64,000 nucleotides of DNA. It comes from Phytohabitans houttuyneae (GTDB lineage Bacteria > Actinomycetota > Actinomycetes > Mycobacteriales > Micromonosporaceae). The position numbers and the translations under genes were made by a program. Under the pieces are notes generated by a model, which was not told the origin of the DNA, searched no databases, and was given only the letters and a program-made list of their open reading frames with translations. Of the stretch, positions 16,084-25,124 are shown piece after piece (within the stretch, counting starts at the first letter, position 1; every line of letters begins with the position of its first letter). The DNA lies in the NCBI RefSeq assembly GCF_011764425.1, contig NZ_BLPF01000001.1:3711001-3775000 (forward strand), read 5' to 3'.

Positions 16084-17061
16084 TCAGTCCCGGTAGACCG
16101 GCGCGGGTGGCTGCGGGGTGGGGCCGAGCGAGGAGAGCCACGTCTTGTAAAGCCTTGTCCAGGTGCCGTCGGTGCGCAGGCGCTCCAGGACGCCGTTGAC
16201 AAACCGCGTCAGGTCGACGGACTCCTTCTTCATCGCCATCCCGTACGGCTCTTCGGTGAACCGCCCCGGCAGGATCTTCGTGCCCTTGTCCTGCTCCATG
16301 AAGCCGGCCAGGATCGCGTCGTCGGTGGAGACCGCGTGCACCTGGAGCTGCTGGAGCAGCACCAGGCAGTCGAGAGCGTCGTTGGCCGACACCGGCAGCG
16401 CGTCGGGCGCCTTCTCGGCGATGTTGCGGATCGAGGTGCTGCCGGTGGCCGCGCAGACCTTCTTGCCGGCGAGGTCCTTGATCCCCTTGATCGGCGAGTC
16501 ACGCGCGACCATGATGGCCTGCCCAGCCGCGAAGTACTCGGTCGAGAAGTTGATCCGCTCCCACCGGTCGCAGTTCATCGTCATGCTGCGGATGACGATG
16601 TCGACCCGGCCCTCGTTGATCGCCTTCTCGCGGTCGGCCGTCGTGATCGCCCGGAAGAGCACCTTGTCCGGGCTGCCGAAGATGGCCTTGGCAAGCTCGC
16701 GGGCCAGGTCGATCTCAAAGCCCACGAGGTTGCCCGTCTTGGGATCGCGGTAGCCGAAGCGGAAGTTGTTCTGGTCGACGCCGACGACCAACCGGCCGTT
16801 GCGCTGGATGCGGGCCATCGTCGAGCCGGAGGGCATCCGGCCGGGCGCGGGCAGGGCGCCGGTCGGGCGGTAGCTGGCCCGGCGGTCACACGAGCCGGCC
16901 GGCGCCGCGCTCGTGGTCGGCAGCACCGCCGGGTCCACGACGCCCACCGGGCGCGCCGGCTCGGCCGGGTCGGGGCCGGCGGGCGGTGTGCCGGAGCCGC
17001 CACACCCCGCCAGTGCGAGCGCCGCCACCAGGGCCGCTGCCGCCGCGGCTCGCGCCCTCAC
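16084..17061 (-). CDS. glnH: GlnH-type extracellular amino-acid-binding lipoprotein
   Basis: Encodes 325 residues. A lipoprotein signal peptide ends in the lipobox LALAGC (Cys near residue 20). After a Pro/Ala-rich linker comes a solute-binding domain of the SBP_bac_3 type: GRLVVGVDQNNFRFGY, GNLVGFEIDLARELAKAIFG, ISFST-like NFSTEYFAAGQAI, and VCAATGSTSIRNI. In mycobacteria GlnH binds aspartate/glutamate outside the membrane and signals through GlnX to PknG. GTG at 17061 overlaps the glnX TGA. No ABC permease or ATPase gene accompanies it, which supports a sensing rather than a transport role. Confidence 0.93.
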   Translation of the reverse strand: MRARAAAAAALVAALALAGCGGSGTPPAGPDPAEPARPVGVVDPAVLPTTSAAPAGSCDRRASYRPTGALPAPGRMPSGSTMARIQRNGRLVVGVDQNNFRFGYRDPKTGNLVGFEIDLARELAKAIFGSPDKVLFRAITTADREKAINEGRVDIVIRSMTMNCDRWERINFSTEYFAAGQAIMVARDSPIKGIKDLAGKKVCAATGSTSIRNIAEKAPDALPVSANDALDCLVLLQQLQVHAVSTDDAILAGFMEQDKGTKILPGRFTEEPYGMAMKKESVDLTRFVNGVLERLRTDGTWTRLYKTWLSSLGPTPQPPAPVYRD

Positions 17062-18431
17062 CGGTACTCCGCCAGTCGACGCTGGATGCCGGCCGCCGCG
17101 CCGATCACGAGCAGCGCCGCGAGCAGGCCGATCCCGATGTCGGCGCCGCCCAGCGAGCCGGCCGCGCCGCGCACCTCCTGACGGAACACGTCGCTGTTGT
17201 GCTCGATCGCGCCGGCGAGCCGCTCGTCGAGCTGGTTGGCGATGGTGGCGGTGCTGGCCTTCTCGGTGGCCACCGAGGCTTCGACCGCCTGGGCGTACTG
17301 CCCGTCGTTGTCGAGCTTCCGCACGTTTTGGTGCTCCTGGTCCCAGCGGCGCGCCTCGTTCAGCGCGGCCGCGAGGGCGTCCCGGGTGGTCGCGTCGGCG
17401 TCGCCAGCGACCAGCAGCCCGCCGTCGCGATTGTCGCCGGCCAGCCGGTCCATCATCTTGTCGTAGTCGTCTTCGAAGACCTGGCCGTTGCCCCGCGCGA
17501 CAAGCGTCAGCGACTCGTCGGCGCGGGCCTGCAGCGCGGCGATGCGGGCGTCGGCGAGCCGGGCCACCTCTTCCGAGCCCCGGTCGTGGCTGGCCTCCAG
17601 CCGCCCGGCGGTCACCAGCGCGGAGACGCCGAGCCACAGCACCACGGCCACGGCGGCGACGGTGGCGAGCACCAACCCGACGTTGAAGACCCGGTTGGTG
17701 CGCCTGGTCAGGTAGCGCTGCACGACCACGAGCGCGGCGATCGTCAGCACGCCGAGCGCCACGGCGAACCACGGGAACGCGCCCGCGTCGTCGCGCGCCT
17801 CGTCGAGCTCGGCGGAGACCGCGTCGTAGAGCTCCTGCGCGGCCGGCAGAAGCCGCTCGCGCATGACGCCGGACGCCTCGCGCAGGTACGCGCCGCCAAC
17901 CGGCACGCCCTGGCGGTTGTAGACCCGGGCGGTCTCCACGAGCCCCGTGTAAACCGGCAGCTGCGCGGCGATCCGGGCGACCGCGTTGGCGCCACGGGCG
18001 TCGCCCGCGCCACCTCCGGAGACGATCGACAGCGCGGCGGCCGCGTCGGCGATGTCGGCCTGGTAGCGCTCGCGCAGCGCCACGGGCTCCACGCCGCCGG
18101 TCAGAAACGCGCTCGCGGCGGTCGCGTCGGCGTCGGAGAGCGCGCGGTAGAGCCGCTGCGCCGCGACGGTCAGCTCGCCGCTGCGCGCGACCGCGCCGTC
18201 GACGAGGTCGGCCCGCTGCCGCACGCCCACGGCACCGGCCACGCCGGTCGCCAGGCCGAGCACGACGAGTGCCGCCGTGGCGAGCACGAGCCGGCCGGGG
18301 GTGCCCCGGAATCGTCCCGCCGCCCGCTTGCGCAACCGGGCCGCGGGTGCGGCGGCGGGAGCCCGGGTCGCCGGTTCGCGTACGAGAGTCGTCACCGTCA
18401 CCACCTCGGGGATCAAGGTAGCCAACCGCAT
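17058..18431 (-). CDS. glnX: GlnX-type membrane sensor protein
   Basis: Encodes about 457 residues with four membrane segments: LVLATAALVVLGLATGVAG near residue 50, WFAVALGVLTIAALVVV near 220, VGLVLATVAAVAVVLWLG near 250, and LLAALLVIGAAAGI near the C-terminus. Long helical extracytoplasmic parts lie between them. This matches mycobacterial GlnX, the partner of GlnH and PknG, in order and topology. ATG at 18431 is used; internal GTG codons (VTVTTLVREP) are alternatives. It begins 18 bp after btuD, so read-through from the B12 operon is possible. It is the first gene of the seven-gene PknG cassette. Confidence 0.9.
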   Translation of the reverse strand: MRLATLIPEVVTVTTLVREPATRAPAAAPAARLRKRAAGRFRGTPGRLVLATAALVVLGLATGVAGAVGVRQRADLVDGAVARSGELTVAAQRLYRALSDADATAASAFLTGGVEPVALRERYQADIADAAAALSIVSGGGAGDARGANAVARIAAQLPVYTGLVETARVYNRQGVPVGGAYLREASGVMRERLLPAAQELYDAVSAELDEARDDAGAFPWFAVALGVLTIAALVVVQRYLTRRTNRVFNVGLVLATVAAVAVVLWLGVSALVTAGRLEASHDRGSEEVARLADARIAALQARADESLTLVARGNGQVFEDDYDKMMDRLAGDNRDGGLLVAGDADATTRDALAAALNEARRWDQEHQNVRKLDNDGQYAQAVEASVATEKASTATIANQLDERLAGAIEHNSDVFRQEVRGAAGSLGGADIGIGLLAALLVIGAAAGIQRRLAEYR

Positions 18432-18448
18432 CAAGCGCGGCGAGATCC

Positions 18449-19234
18449 TCAGGCGCCGCTCGCGGTCGAGCGTACCGGTACGACCAGCGGGCCGTGATCG
18501 CCGTCGATGACCCGTACGCGCGCGCCGTAGTGGGCCGCCAGCAGCTCCTCGGTCAGCACGTCGCGCGGCGCGCCGCTCGCGGCCACCCGGCCGGAGGCGA
18601 GCAGGACCATGCGGTCGGCGTACTCGCCGGCGATCGAGAGGTCGTGCATGGTGGCGAGCACGGTCAGGCCGCGGTCCCGGCGCAGCTCGTCGACGAGGTC
18701 GAGCACCTCCTGCTGGTGGCCGATGTCGAGCGCGGTGGTGGGCTCGTCGAGCAACAGCAGCGGGGCGCCCTGGGCGAGCGCGCGGGCCAGGAAGACGCGC
18801 TGCCGCTCGCCGCCGGAGAGCGTGGCGAGCTGGCGGCCGGCGAAGCGCCGCAGGTCGAGCCGGTCCAGCACCTCGCCCGCGGCGGCCAGGTCGGCGGCGG
18901 ACTCCCGGCCCAGCGGCGGGACGTAGGGGGTGCGGCCGAGCAGCACGTAGTCGAAGACGGCCATGCCGGCCGGCACGACCGGTGCCTGCGCGACGGTCGC
19001 CACGAGCCGGGCCCGCTGTCGCCGGGGCAGGCGGTCGGCGGGCGTACCAAACAAAGAGATGGACCCCATGAATGGCAGCAGGCCGCCGACGGCGCGCAAC
19101 ATGGTGGATTTTCCGGCGCCGTTTGGTCCGATGACCGCGACCCACTCGCCGGCGGCGACCGTGAGGTCGACGCCGTCCAGGATCGTGGCGCCACCCAGGG
19201 TGACCCGCACGTCGAGCGCCTCGACCGCGCTCAC
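18449..19234 (-). CDS. btuD: Vitamin B12 ABC transporter ATP-binding protein
   Basis: Encodes 261 residues. The ABC ATPase motifs are complete: Walker A GPNGAGKST near residue 38, Q-loop VAQAPVV, signature LSGGERQR near residue 140, Walker B LLLLDEPTTALD, and switch His in TMHDLS. It belongs to the FecE/BtuD/HmuV group. GTG at 19234 starts the first strand (SAVEALDVRVTLGG); the frame is open further upstream only through an intergenic repeat. It is separated from btuC by that 115-bp repeat (19245-19359). The cobalamin riboswitch ahead of btuF identifies the likely substrate. Confidence 0.92.
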   Translation of the reverse strand: MSAVEALDVRVTLGGATILDGVDLTVAAGEWVAVIGPNGAGKSTMLRAVGGLLPFMGSISLFGTPADRLPRRQRARLVATVAQAPVVPAGMAVFDYVLLGRTPYVPPLGRESAADLAAAGEVLDRLDLRRFAGRQLATLSGGERQRVFLARALAQGAPLLLLDEPTTALDIGHQQEVLDLVDELRRDRGLTVLATMHDLSIAGEYADRMVLLASGRVAASGAPRDVLTEELLAAHYGARVRVIDGDHGPLVVPVRSTASGA

Positions 19235-19244
19235 AGCGCCTCCG

Positions 19245-19359
19245 GGTTCGCTCGCTCGTGCGGCGCTGAAGGCGACGTCTTCCTCCGCCACCCCGAAACC
19301 CCGACTACGTCGGCGGGGCGGCTCCGTCCAGACGCCGCCGCGCCAACTCGCTCCCTCAC
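19245..19359. repeat. 115-bp dispersed intergenic repeat, copy A
   Basis: This stretch between btuC and btuD is nearly identical to 63787-63902, differing by only a few substitutions and one extra A in the other copy. It contains GC-rich complementary segments (CCGCCCCG-like and CGGGGCGG, and CCCCGAC facing GTCGG) able to form alternative hairpins. Its right end coincides with the btuC stop codon (19356-19358). It is non-coding by position, although the minus frame is open through it. See copy B. Confidence 0.85.
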
Positions 19360-20414
19360 AGCGTGACCCGCTTGGTGGTGCGCAGGACGAGCACGAAGAA
19401 CGGTGCGCCGAAGAACGCGGTGACCACGCCGATCGGGATCTCCGCCGGGCTGGCGACGGTGCGCGCGACAAGGTCGGTGAACGCGAGGAACGCGGCGCCG
19501 AAAAGCACCGACAGCGGCAGGATCACGCGGTAGCTGGAGCCGGCGAGCAGGCGCACGGTGTGCGGCACGATGATGCCGACGAACCCGATCAGGCCGGACA
19601 CCGACACGGCCGCGGCGGTGCCGAGGCTGGCGGCGGCGAGCAGGATGTACCGCGAGCGCTGCGGATGCAGGCCCAGGCTGCTCGCCTCGTCGTCGCCGAC
19701 CGACAGCACGTCGAGCTCGCGGCGGAAGAGCAGCAGGACGGCGCCGGTCACCACGGCGTACGGGAGGATGACCAGCACGTCGTGCCACCCCGCCGTGGCC
19801 AGCCGCCCCAGCAGCCACGAGTAGACCTCGCGGATGGCGTCGACGTTGCGCTGCATGAGGTACGTCTGGCCGGCGGCGAGGAAGGCGGAGACCGCCACAC
19901 CGGCGAGGATCAGCGTGGCCGGTGAGCGGTCACGGCCGCCCGAGACGCCGAGCAGGTACGTGAGCGCGACCGCGCCCACCGCGCCGATGAACGCGGCCAC
20001 CGGCGTGGTGAGCGGCAGGCCCGAGGTGACGTCGCCGCCCGCCGAGCCGGTGCCGATCCGCAGCGCGATGACCGCGGTCACCGCGAGGCCGGCACCGGCC
20101 GCGACGCCGAGCAGGTGCGGGTCGGCCAGCGGGTTGCGAAAGACGCCCTGGTAGCAGCCGCCGGCGAGGGCGAGCATCGCGCCCACGAGCAGCGCGAGCA
20201 CCACGCGCGGCAGCCGGATCTGCGTGACGATCGCGATCTCGCGCTCGTCCAGCCCGCTGTGAATGTCCACGCCCGGTATGAGGTTGAGCACCTCGGCCGC
20301 CACGCTGCCCGGCGGCAGGTTGACCGGGCCGAACGCCAGGCCGGCCAGGGCCGCGACGACGACGGAGACGACGCCCGCGGTGACCCAGCCGGCCCTTGCT
20401 TTGGCACTCGTCAC
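19356..20414 (-). CDS. btuC: Vitamin B12 ABC transporter permease (FecCD family)
   Basis: Encodes 352 residues with about ten membrane helices. FecCD hallmarks include IRLPRVVLALLVGAMLALAGG near residue 68, QGVFRNPLADPHLLGVAAGAGL, and GFVGIIVPHTVRLL near residue 270. GTG at 20414 overlaps the TGA of the repaired btuF (20411-20413) by 4 bp. That overlap appears only if the btuF frameshift is corrected, which supports the correction. It forms the membrane channel of the B12 importer with BtuD and BtuF. Confidence 0.93.
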   Translation of the reverse strand: MTSAKARAGWVTAGVVSVVVAALAGLAFGPVNLPPGSVAAEVLNLIPGVDIHSGLDEREIAIVTQIRLPRVVLALLVGAMLALAGGCYQGVFRNPLADPHLLGVAAGAGLAVTAVIALRIGTGSAGGDVTSGLPLTTPVAAFIGAVGAVALTYLLGVSGGRDRSPATLILAGVAVSAFLAAGQTYLMQRNVDAIREVYSWLLGRLATAGWHDVLVILPYAVVTGAVLLLFRRELDVLSVGDDEASSLGLHPQRSRYILLAAASLGTAAAVSVSGLIGFVGIIVPHTVRLLAGSSYRVILPLSVLFGAAFLAFTDLVARTVASPAEIPIGVVTAFFGAPFFVLVLRTTKRVTL

Positions 20415-20448
20415 GCGGGGACCTTGGCTACCGCTTCCGTGATCGCTC

Positions 20449-21408
20449 TCACGAGGTCGACGACCCGCGGCCCCAGCGGGAGGCGATGTCGTCGTCGAGC
20501 TGGATCACGTTGCCGCTCTTGACCGCGGTGATGTTCGCCCACCCGGTGCGCGCCTTCACCGTCTCCAGCGACTGCTGGCAGCACTTGGTGTCGGCGAGGA
20601 AGATCAGATCGGGGTCCGACTTGACCAGCGACTCGGCCGACAGCTGCGGGTAGCCGCCCTTCTTGCCGTCCGCGTCCGCGGGGTCGGCCACGTTTTCCAG
20701 GCCCGCGAGGGCGAAGAGCGCGCCGATGAACGTCTTGCTGGTGACCGAGTAGAGGGTGGGGTCGAGCTCGTAGTAGTACGTGAGCTTGGTCTGCCGCTGC
20801 GGCACGTCCTTGACCAGCTTGGCGATGTCGTCCTTCATCCGCTGCACGGTGCCGGCCGCCTCGCCGGCGTGCCCGGTCAGCGCGCCGAGCTCGTTGAGCT
20901 GCTTGTACGAGTCGTCGAGCGTGACGGCGCTGGCCGCCATGTACACCGGGATCTTCAGCGTGGTGAGCTGGTCGACCACCTTGTTGGTGTCGTTGGAGAG
21001 CACGACGAGGTCAGGCGCCTTGGCCGCGATGGCCTCCGCGTTGGGCTGGAATCCGGACAGGTCCGACTTGGGAGCGTCGGGCGGGAAGTTCGAGTTGTCG
21101 TCCACCGCGGTCACCTGCGCCCCCGCCCCGATCGCGAAGAGCATCTCGGTGGCGCTGGGCGAGAGCGACACGATCTTTTCGGGCCGCTTGTCGAGCGTGA
21201 GGTTGCCCACGGTGACGGGATAGGTGGCCGCCGCCGGGCCGCTCGTCGCGGCGCCGCTCGGCTCGTCGTTGTCGCTCGCGCAGCCGCTGATCGCGAGCGC
21301 GACCGCGGCGGCAACGGCGGTGAGCTGCCTCTTGAACGGCCGTCTGACGGTGCGCGCACCACCGCGTGTCATCACTGAGCCCGATGGTTCGCTCGCTAAC
21401 TCATTCAC
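20449..21408 (-). CDS. btuF: Vitamin B12 substrate-binding lipoprotein, C-terminus altered by a frameshift
   Basis: Encodes a TroA/BtuF-type binding protein with lipobox ALAISGC, then KIVSLSPSATEMLFAIGAG, VTAVDDNSNFP, and AGLENVAD. GTG at 21408 is chosen because AGGAGG at 21413-21418 lies 4 bases ahead; ATG at 21372 has no such site. As sequenced it ends early in ASRWGRGSSTS. Adding one G to the G4 run after TGG gives ASRWGPRVVDLVRAI, with a stop at 20411-20413 overlapping the btuC start and a length of 332 residues. The lesion is thus one missing base, perhaps a sequencing error. The cobalamin riboswitch upstream controls it. Confidence 0.9.
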   Translation of the reverse strand: MNELASEPSGSVMTRGGARTVRRPFKRQLTAVAAAVALAISGCASDNDEPSGAATSGPAAATYPVTVGNLTLDKRPEKIVSLSPSATEMLFAIGAGAQVTAVDDNSNFPPDAPKSDLSGFQPNAEAIAAKAPDLVVLSNDTNKVVDQLTTLKIPVYMAASAVTLDDSYKQLNELGALTGHAGEAAGTVQRMKDDIAKLVKDVPQRQTKLTYYYELDPTLYSVTSKTFIGALFALAGLENVADPADADGKKGGYPQLSAESLVKSDPDLIFLADTKCCQQSLETVKARTGWANITAVKSGNVIQLDDDIASRWGRGSSTS

Positions 21409-21452
21409 TGGTCCTCCTGTCGGTCGAGGATCTGGTGCTTCGCCGACAGGAG
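21409..21452 (-). promoter_or_regulatory. Shine-Dalgarno-sequestering hairpin of the btuF leader
   Basis: Perfect 10-bp arms (21443-21452 and 21414-21423) with a 19-base loop. The 3' arm includes the AGGAGG ribosome-binding site at 21413-21418, just before the GTG at 21408. It lies directly after the cobalamin aptamer. This is the layout expected of a translational off-switch: B12 binding would favour this hairpin and hide the ribosome-binding site. Confidence 0.75.
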
Positions 21453-21513
21453 AGGGGGTTGCCGCTCCGTCCGCGAGGCGCCCTTCCTCGAGAGCGCTGG
21501 TTCGCGACCGTCC

Positions 21514-21615
21514 GCAGGCGACCTGGCTAGTCCGCCCGGTTTGCACCGGTACGGCATCACAGTTGCGGGACAGCTCCGGTTTGGGACACCGGATTCGCTG
21601 CGGCCGATCGCCTGC
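21514..21615 (-). promoter_or_regulatory. Cobalamin riboswitch aptamer
   Basis: Read on the minus strand, the conserved core AGCTGTCCCGCAACTGTGA is present (about 21555-21573), preceded by a CCGGTGTCCCAAACCGG-type element and followed by the B12-box region AGCCAGGTCGCCTGC. The first and last 8 bases (GCAGGCGA at 21608-21615 and TCGCCTGC at 21514-21521) pair perfectly as stem P1. It lies about 100 nt before the btuF start and indicates repression of btuFCD by adenosyl- or other cobalamin. Confidence 0.92.
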
Positions 21616-21668
21616 ACGGTACCTCAGCGTGGACCCGGAGTTACCCGCCGAGGGCGCAGCGCAGGCGA

Positions 21669-21696
21669 TCGGGGGCGGGTTGCCGCCCGCCCCCGA
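21669..21696 (-). terminator. Terminator hairpin after the M14 carboxypeptidase gene
   Basis: Perfect 11-bp stem TCGGGGGCGGG / CCCGCCCCCGA with a 6-base loop. It starts about 10 bp beyond the carboxypeptidase stop (21707) on the minus strand. It separates that gene from the riboswitch-controlled btu operon downstream. Confidence 0.75.
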
Positions 21697-21706
21697 CCTG
21701 TGGGTA

Positions 21707-23566
21707 CTACGCGGATGTGATCGTGACGTTGTCGACCGCGGCCTCGACGAGGCTGGCCGTGGAGGCGTCCGTGGCCTCGACAAGGATGCTGATCGACTGG
21801 CCGGCGTACGGCGTCAGGTTTGCCGTGGCAGTCGCCCACGCGCCGTTGCGGTTGCTAGCCGCGCCCGCCTGGGTGAGGACCGCCGTCGTGCCGCCCGCGT
21901 GCACCACGCTGACCCGGAAGAAGTCGGCGGACGAGGAGTTCGAGCCGTGCGCCAGGTACCACGCGAACGACAACGACAGCGTGCCGCTCGCCGGGAGCGT
22001 CACCGCCGGCGAGCGGGCGCTGGTCAGGCCGCCGTCGACGTCATGGTCGCCGGCACTGGCACCGGCCAGCGGGCCGGTCACCAGGTCGTTGCTGCCGGCG
22101 AAGGGTACGAGCTGCTTCGCGCCGCTGGAGGTGGTGGCCTGTGCGGCGCCCCGCGCCCACTGGCCCAGCGTCGCCGCGTCGGTGCCGGACGGGTTGACCG
22201 TCCACCCGGTGTTGGTCTCGAAGGTGTCCGACCACACGGTCGTACCACCGCCGGTGCCGCAGTACTGGGCCTGCTTGCCGGTCGCCCGGTACGGGCAGTC
22301 GGCGTACTCGCTCAGGATCAGCACCGCCTCGCGGTTGCGCGACGTCTGTGCGGGGATGACCTCGTCAGGCGGGTAGAAGCCGCCGCCGCCGGACGAGCCG
22401 GGGTACATCTCGAACGTGTACGCCCAGATGCCGTGCTGCCCCCACATCCAGTCGATGCTGTCGCCGTCGGTGATGTAGAGGTCAGAGGACTGCTCCGGCG
22501 TGTACCCGTTGGTGGCCGCCATCTGCTGCCCGATCGTGCGGAAGACCGCTTCCTGGTCGGCGTTGAGGCCGGGCGCCGTGTTCGCCGTCGTGTAGCCGAA
22601 GGGCCAGAGCACGAGCTGCGAGTACGTGTGGAAGTCGATGTTGGCCTTGATCTGCTGCACGCCGCCGACCACGCGGCTGTTGACGAAGTCGCGCAGCCGC
22701 TGGGTCTCCGGTGCGGAGAAGGCGGACGGGCCGCGGTACGTCTCGGAGCCGGTCGAGCTGGACGAGCCGCCGCAGCAGCCCCAGTTGTACGCCCAGTTGC
22801 GGTTGAGGTCGGTGCCCACATTGGACGATCCCGAGTTGGGCTGGCGGTTCTTGCGCCAGGAGCGGTACGCGCCGGTGGCGACGTCGTACTCGCTGCCGTC
22901 CGGGTTGACCGTCGGCACGATCCAGATCTCGCGGCTGTTGACGACGTTGGTGACGCGCGAGTCTGAGCCGTAGCTGTCCGTGAAGAGGTTCAGCAGGTAG
23001 ATCGCCATCTCCACGGTCAGGTGCTCGCGGGCGTGCTGCTGCGAGTTGAAGAGGATCTCCGGCTCCGACTCGTCGGTGGCCACGTTGTCGGAGATCTTGA
23101 CGGCCATGATGTCGCGGCCCTCGTACGAGTTGCCGAGCGAGATCCGGCGAGCGATGGACGGGTGGTCGGCCACGACCTGGTTGACCACCGCGTTGAGCTC
23201 GGCGTAGTTGTGGTACGCCGAGTCGGCGGGCGGGAAGTCGAACGTGGTCACGCCGCCGGGCGCCTCGGCCGGCACCAGCACGACCTGGAAGCCGAGCTTG
23301 CGGATCGCCAGCACCTCGGACTTGATCGCCGAGACGTAGATCTTCCCGTGCTCGATGTAGTCGATCGCCGCGCCGGTACGGGCGATGGCGTCACGGTCCG
23401 CGAACGTGCGCGGGCCGATCACCGTGTACTGCGCCGCGACCTCGGCCGCTGCCGTGGGACCGGGATCTGGCTTGGCGGCGCCGGGGCTCGTGGTGATCAG
23501 CATCAGCCCGGCGGCGACGGCCGCGCTGAAGATGATCGCCCGGCGGGGCTTCAGACGGGTGGACAT
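21707..23566 (-). CDS. Secreted M14-family zinc carboxypeptidase
   Basis: Encodes 619 residues. A signal peptide ([23 protein letters not shown]) is followed by a propeptide-like part and the M14 catalytic domain (about 115-430). Zinc ligands lie in QQHAREH (HxxE) and [10 protein letters not shown], and the catalytic Glu in YTFEMYP; SRVTNVV and GTDLNRNW are also typical. A beta-sandwich C-terminal domain follows, starting near [12 protein letters not shown] and ending [15 protein letters not shown] at 23566 is preceded by AGGAGG. The nearest relatives are Streptomyces-type secreted carboxypeptidases T/B. It is divergent from another secreted protease gene. Confidence 0.92.
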   Translation of the reverse strand: MSTRLKPRRAIIFSAAVAAGLMLITTSPGAAKPDPGPTAAAEVAAQYTVIGPRTFADRDAIARTGAAIDYIEHGKIYVSAIKSEVLAIRKLGFQVVLVPAEAPGGVTTFDFPPADSAYHNYAELNAVVNQVVADHPSIARRISLGNSYEGRDIMAVKISDNVATDESEPEILFNSQQHAREHLTVEMAIYLLNLFTDSYGSDSRVTNVVNSREIWIVPTVNPDGSEYDVATGAYRSWRKNRQPNSGSSNVGTDLNRNWAYNWGCCGGSSSSTGSETYRGPSAFSAPETQRLRDFVNSRVVGGVQQIKANIDFHTYSQLVLWPFGYTTANTAPGLNADQEAVFRTIGQQMAATNGYTPEQSSDLYITDGDSIDWMWGQHGIWAYTFEMYPGSSGGGGFYPPDEVIPAQTSRNREAVLILSEYADCPYRATGKQAQYCGTGGGTTVWSDTFETNTGWTVNPSGTDAATLGQWARGAAQATTSSGAKQLVPFAGSNDLVTGPLAGASAGDHDVDGGLTSARSPAVTLPASGTLSLSFAWYLAHGSNSSSADFFRVSVVHAGGTTAVLTQAGAASNRNGAWATATANLTPYAGQSISILVEATDASTASLVEAAVDNVTITSA

Positions 23567-23712
23567 CAACGACCTCCTGGGGTGGGGAGATCCCATGTGT
23601 ACTGAAGAGAACTGCACCACATCCGGGGCCGCGGACCGTCATGCCAATGTGGTCGTCCTGTCGACAAAGATTTTCTTCGGGACAGGATCTGGCGAAACTT
23701 CCCTTCAAACGG

Positions 23713-23725
23713 GATAGTGACGGGC
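23713..23725 (+). promoter_or_regulatory. Probable leaderless promoter -10 of the C39-like protease gene
   Basis: GATAGT at 23713-23718 is separated by seven bases from the ATG at 23726, where no ribosome-binding site is present. This spacing places the transcription start at or beside the start codon. No clear -35 element is visible. Confidence 0.4.
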
Positions 23726-25063
23726 ATGGTCAGAACCACCGCCGTAGCCGTCACGGCCCTCGCGCTGCTTGGCCCCGCGGCACCGGCCGTCGCCGCCCCC
23801 TCGGCCTCGGCCACCACCGGAGGAGCCATCAGCCACGACGAGCAGATCACCTTCCAGCGCTGGTCCACCTACCAGGACTGGCGCCGCGGCACGCACGAGG
23901 GCACCGTGGCCCTGCCGGGCGTGCGCACGGGCATCACGATCGGCCGGCCAGCCGGCACCGTCGACTACACGGACCCGCACACGGGGACGACGAAGACCTG
24001 GTCGTACGCGACCTGGACATCGCCGGTGCGCGGGGTCGGCTTCGACGCCAGCGAGCTGGTCGCCTCCTGGAACGCGGACACGCCGGCCGGCACCTGGGTC
24101 CAGATCGAGATGCAAGGGACGTACAACACCGGCGACCACACCCCGTGGTACGTGATGGGTCGCTGGGCCTCGGGCGACCAGGACATCCGCCGTACGAGTG
24201 TCAACCGGCAGGGTGACCCGTGGTCCACGATCTGGACCGACACCTTCTCGATCGACGACGTGGCCGGCGGCGTGCTGCTGCGCGACTACCAGCTGCGCGT
24301 CACCCTCTACCGCGAGCCCGGCCAGTGGCGCTCGCCGCGGGTGTGGATGGTGGGCGCGATGAGCTCGCTCGTGCCCGACCGCTTCACGGTGCCGCTCAGC
24401 AAGGGACGCATCGCGTGGGGTCGCGAGCTGTCCGTGCCGCGCTACTCGCAGAACATCCACGAGGGCCACTACCCCGAGTACGACGGCGGCGGTGAGGCGT
24501 GGTGCTCGCCCACGTCCACCGAGATGGTCGTGGAGTACTGGGGACGGCGTCCGTCCGATGAGGACACCGCCTGGGTCGACCCGACGTACCCCGACCCGAC
24601 GGTCAACCACGCGGCCCGGATGGTCTACGACTACACGTACGACGGCGCCGGCAACTGGCCGTTCAACACGGCGTACGCGGCGTCGTTCCCCGGCCTCGAC
24701 GCCTTCGTCACCCGGCTGCACTCGCTGGACGACGTGGAGCGGCTCATCCGTGCCGGGATACCGGTGATCACGAGCCAGTCATTCCTCGCCAGCGAGCTGG
24801 ACGGGGCCAACTACGGCACCTCGGGCCACCTCTTCGTAGTGGTGGGATTCACAGCCGAGGGAGACGTGGTCGTCAACGACCCGGCCTCGTCGTCGAACGA
24901 CGCGGTGCGCAACGTCTACCCCCGCGAGCAGTTCGAGACCGTGTGGCTGCGTACCAAGCGCATCAACGCATCCGGCGGTGTCTCCGGCGGGTCGGGCGGC
25001 ATCGCGTACCTGATCAAGCCCTGGTGGAAACCCTGGCCGCAGGCGGCGGGCCTGCCGGTGTAG
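23726..25063 (+). CDS. Secreted C39-like cysteine peptidase
   Basis: Encodes 445 residues from ATG at 23726 (GTG at 23717 is possible). The signal peptide is MVRTTAVAVTALALLGPAAPAVA. An N-terminal beta-rich domain (about 30-210) is followed by a peptidase_C39_2-type domain. The catalytic Cys lies in GGGEAWCSPTSTEM, the His in TSGHLFVVVGF and the Asp/Asn in VVVNDPAS. It is predicted to act outside the cell. The substrate is unknown. A strong hairpin closes the gene (25073-25100). Confidence 0.88.
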   Translation: MVRTTAVAVTALALLGPAAPAVAAPSASATTGGAISHDEQITFQRWSTYQDWRRGTHEGTVALPGVRTGITIGRPAGTVDYTDPHTGTTKTWSYATWTSPVRGVGFDASELVASWNADTPAGTWVQIEMQGTYNTGDHTPWYVMGRWASGDQDIRRTSVNRQGDPWSTIWTDTFSIDDVAGGVLLRDYQLRVTLYREPGQWRSPRVWMVGAMSSLVPDRFTVPLSKGRIAWGRELSVPRYSQNIHEGHYPEYDGGGEAWCSPTSTEMVVEYWGRRPSDEDTAWVDPTYPDPTVNHAARMVYDYTYDGAGNWPFNTAYAASFPGLDAFVTRLHSLDDVERLIRAGIPVITSQSFLASELDGANYGTSGHLFVVVGFTAEGDVVVNDPASSSNDAVRNVYPREQFETVWLRTKRINASGGVSGGSGGIAYLIKPWWKPWPQAAGLPV

Positions 25064-25072
25064 GGGCGGCGT

Positions 25073-25100
25073 GGGCCCGCCGCCGGTTGGCGGTGGGCCC
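25073..25100 (+). terminator. Terminator hairpin after the C39-like peptidase gene
   Basis: 12-bp stem GGGCCCGCCGCC / GGCGGTGGGCCC with one G-T pair and a GGTT loop, 10 bp after the stop codon at 25063 and ahead of the next start at 25125. Confidence 0.75.
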
Positions 25101-25124
25101 CCGTCCGGGTGTATTCGGTTGACC

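Noticed and set aside
18449-19471. Extended start of btuD upstream of 19234
   Set aside because: The extra residues come from the dispersed 115-bp repeat, which is also non-coding at its second location.
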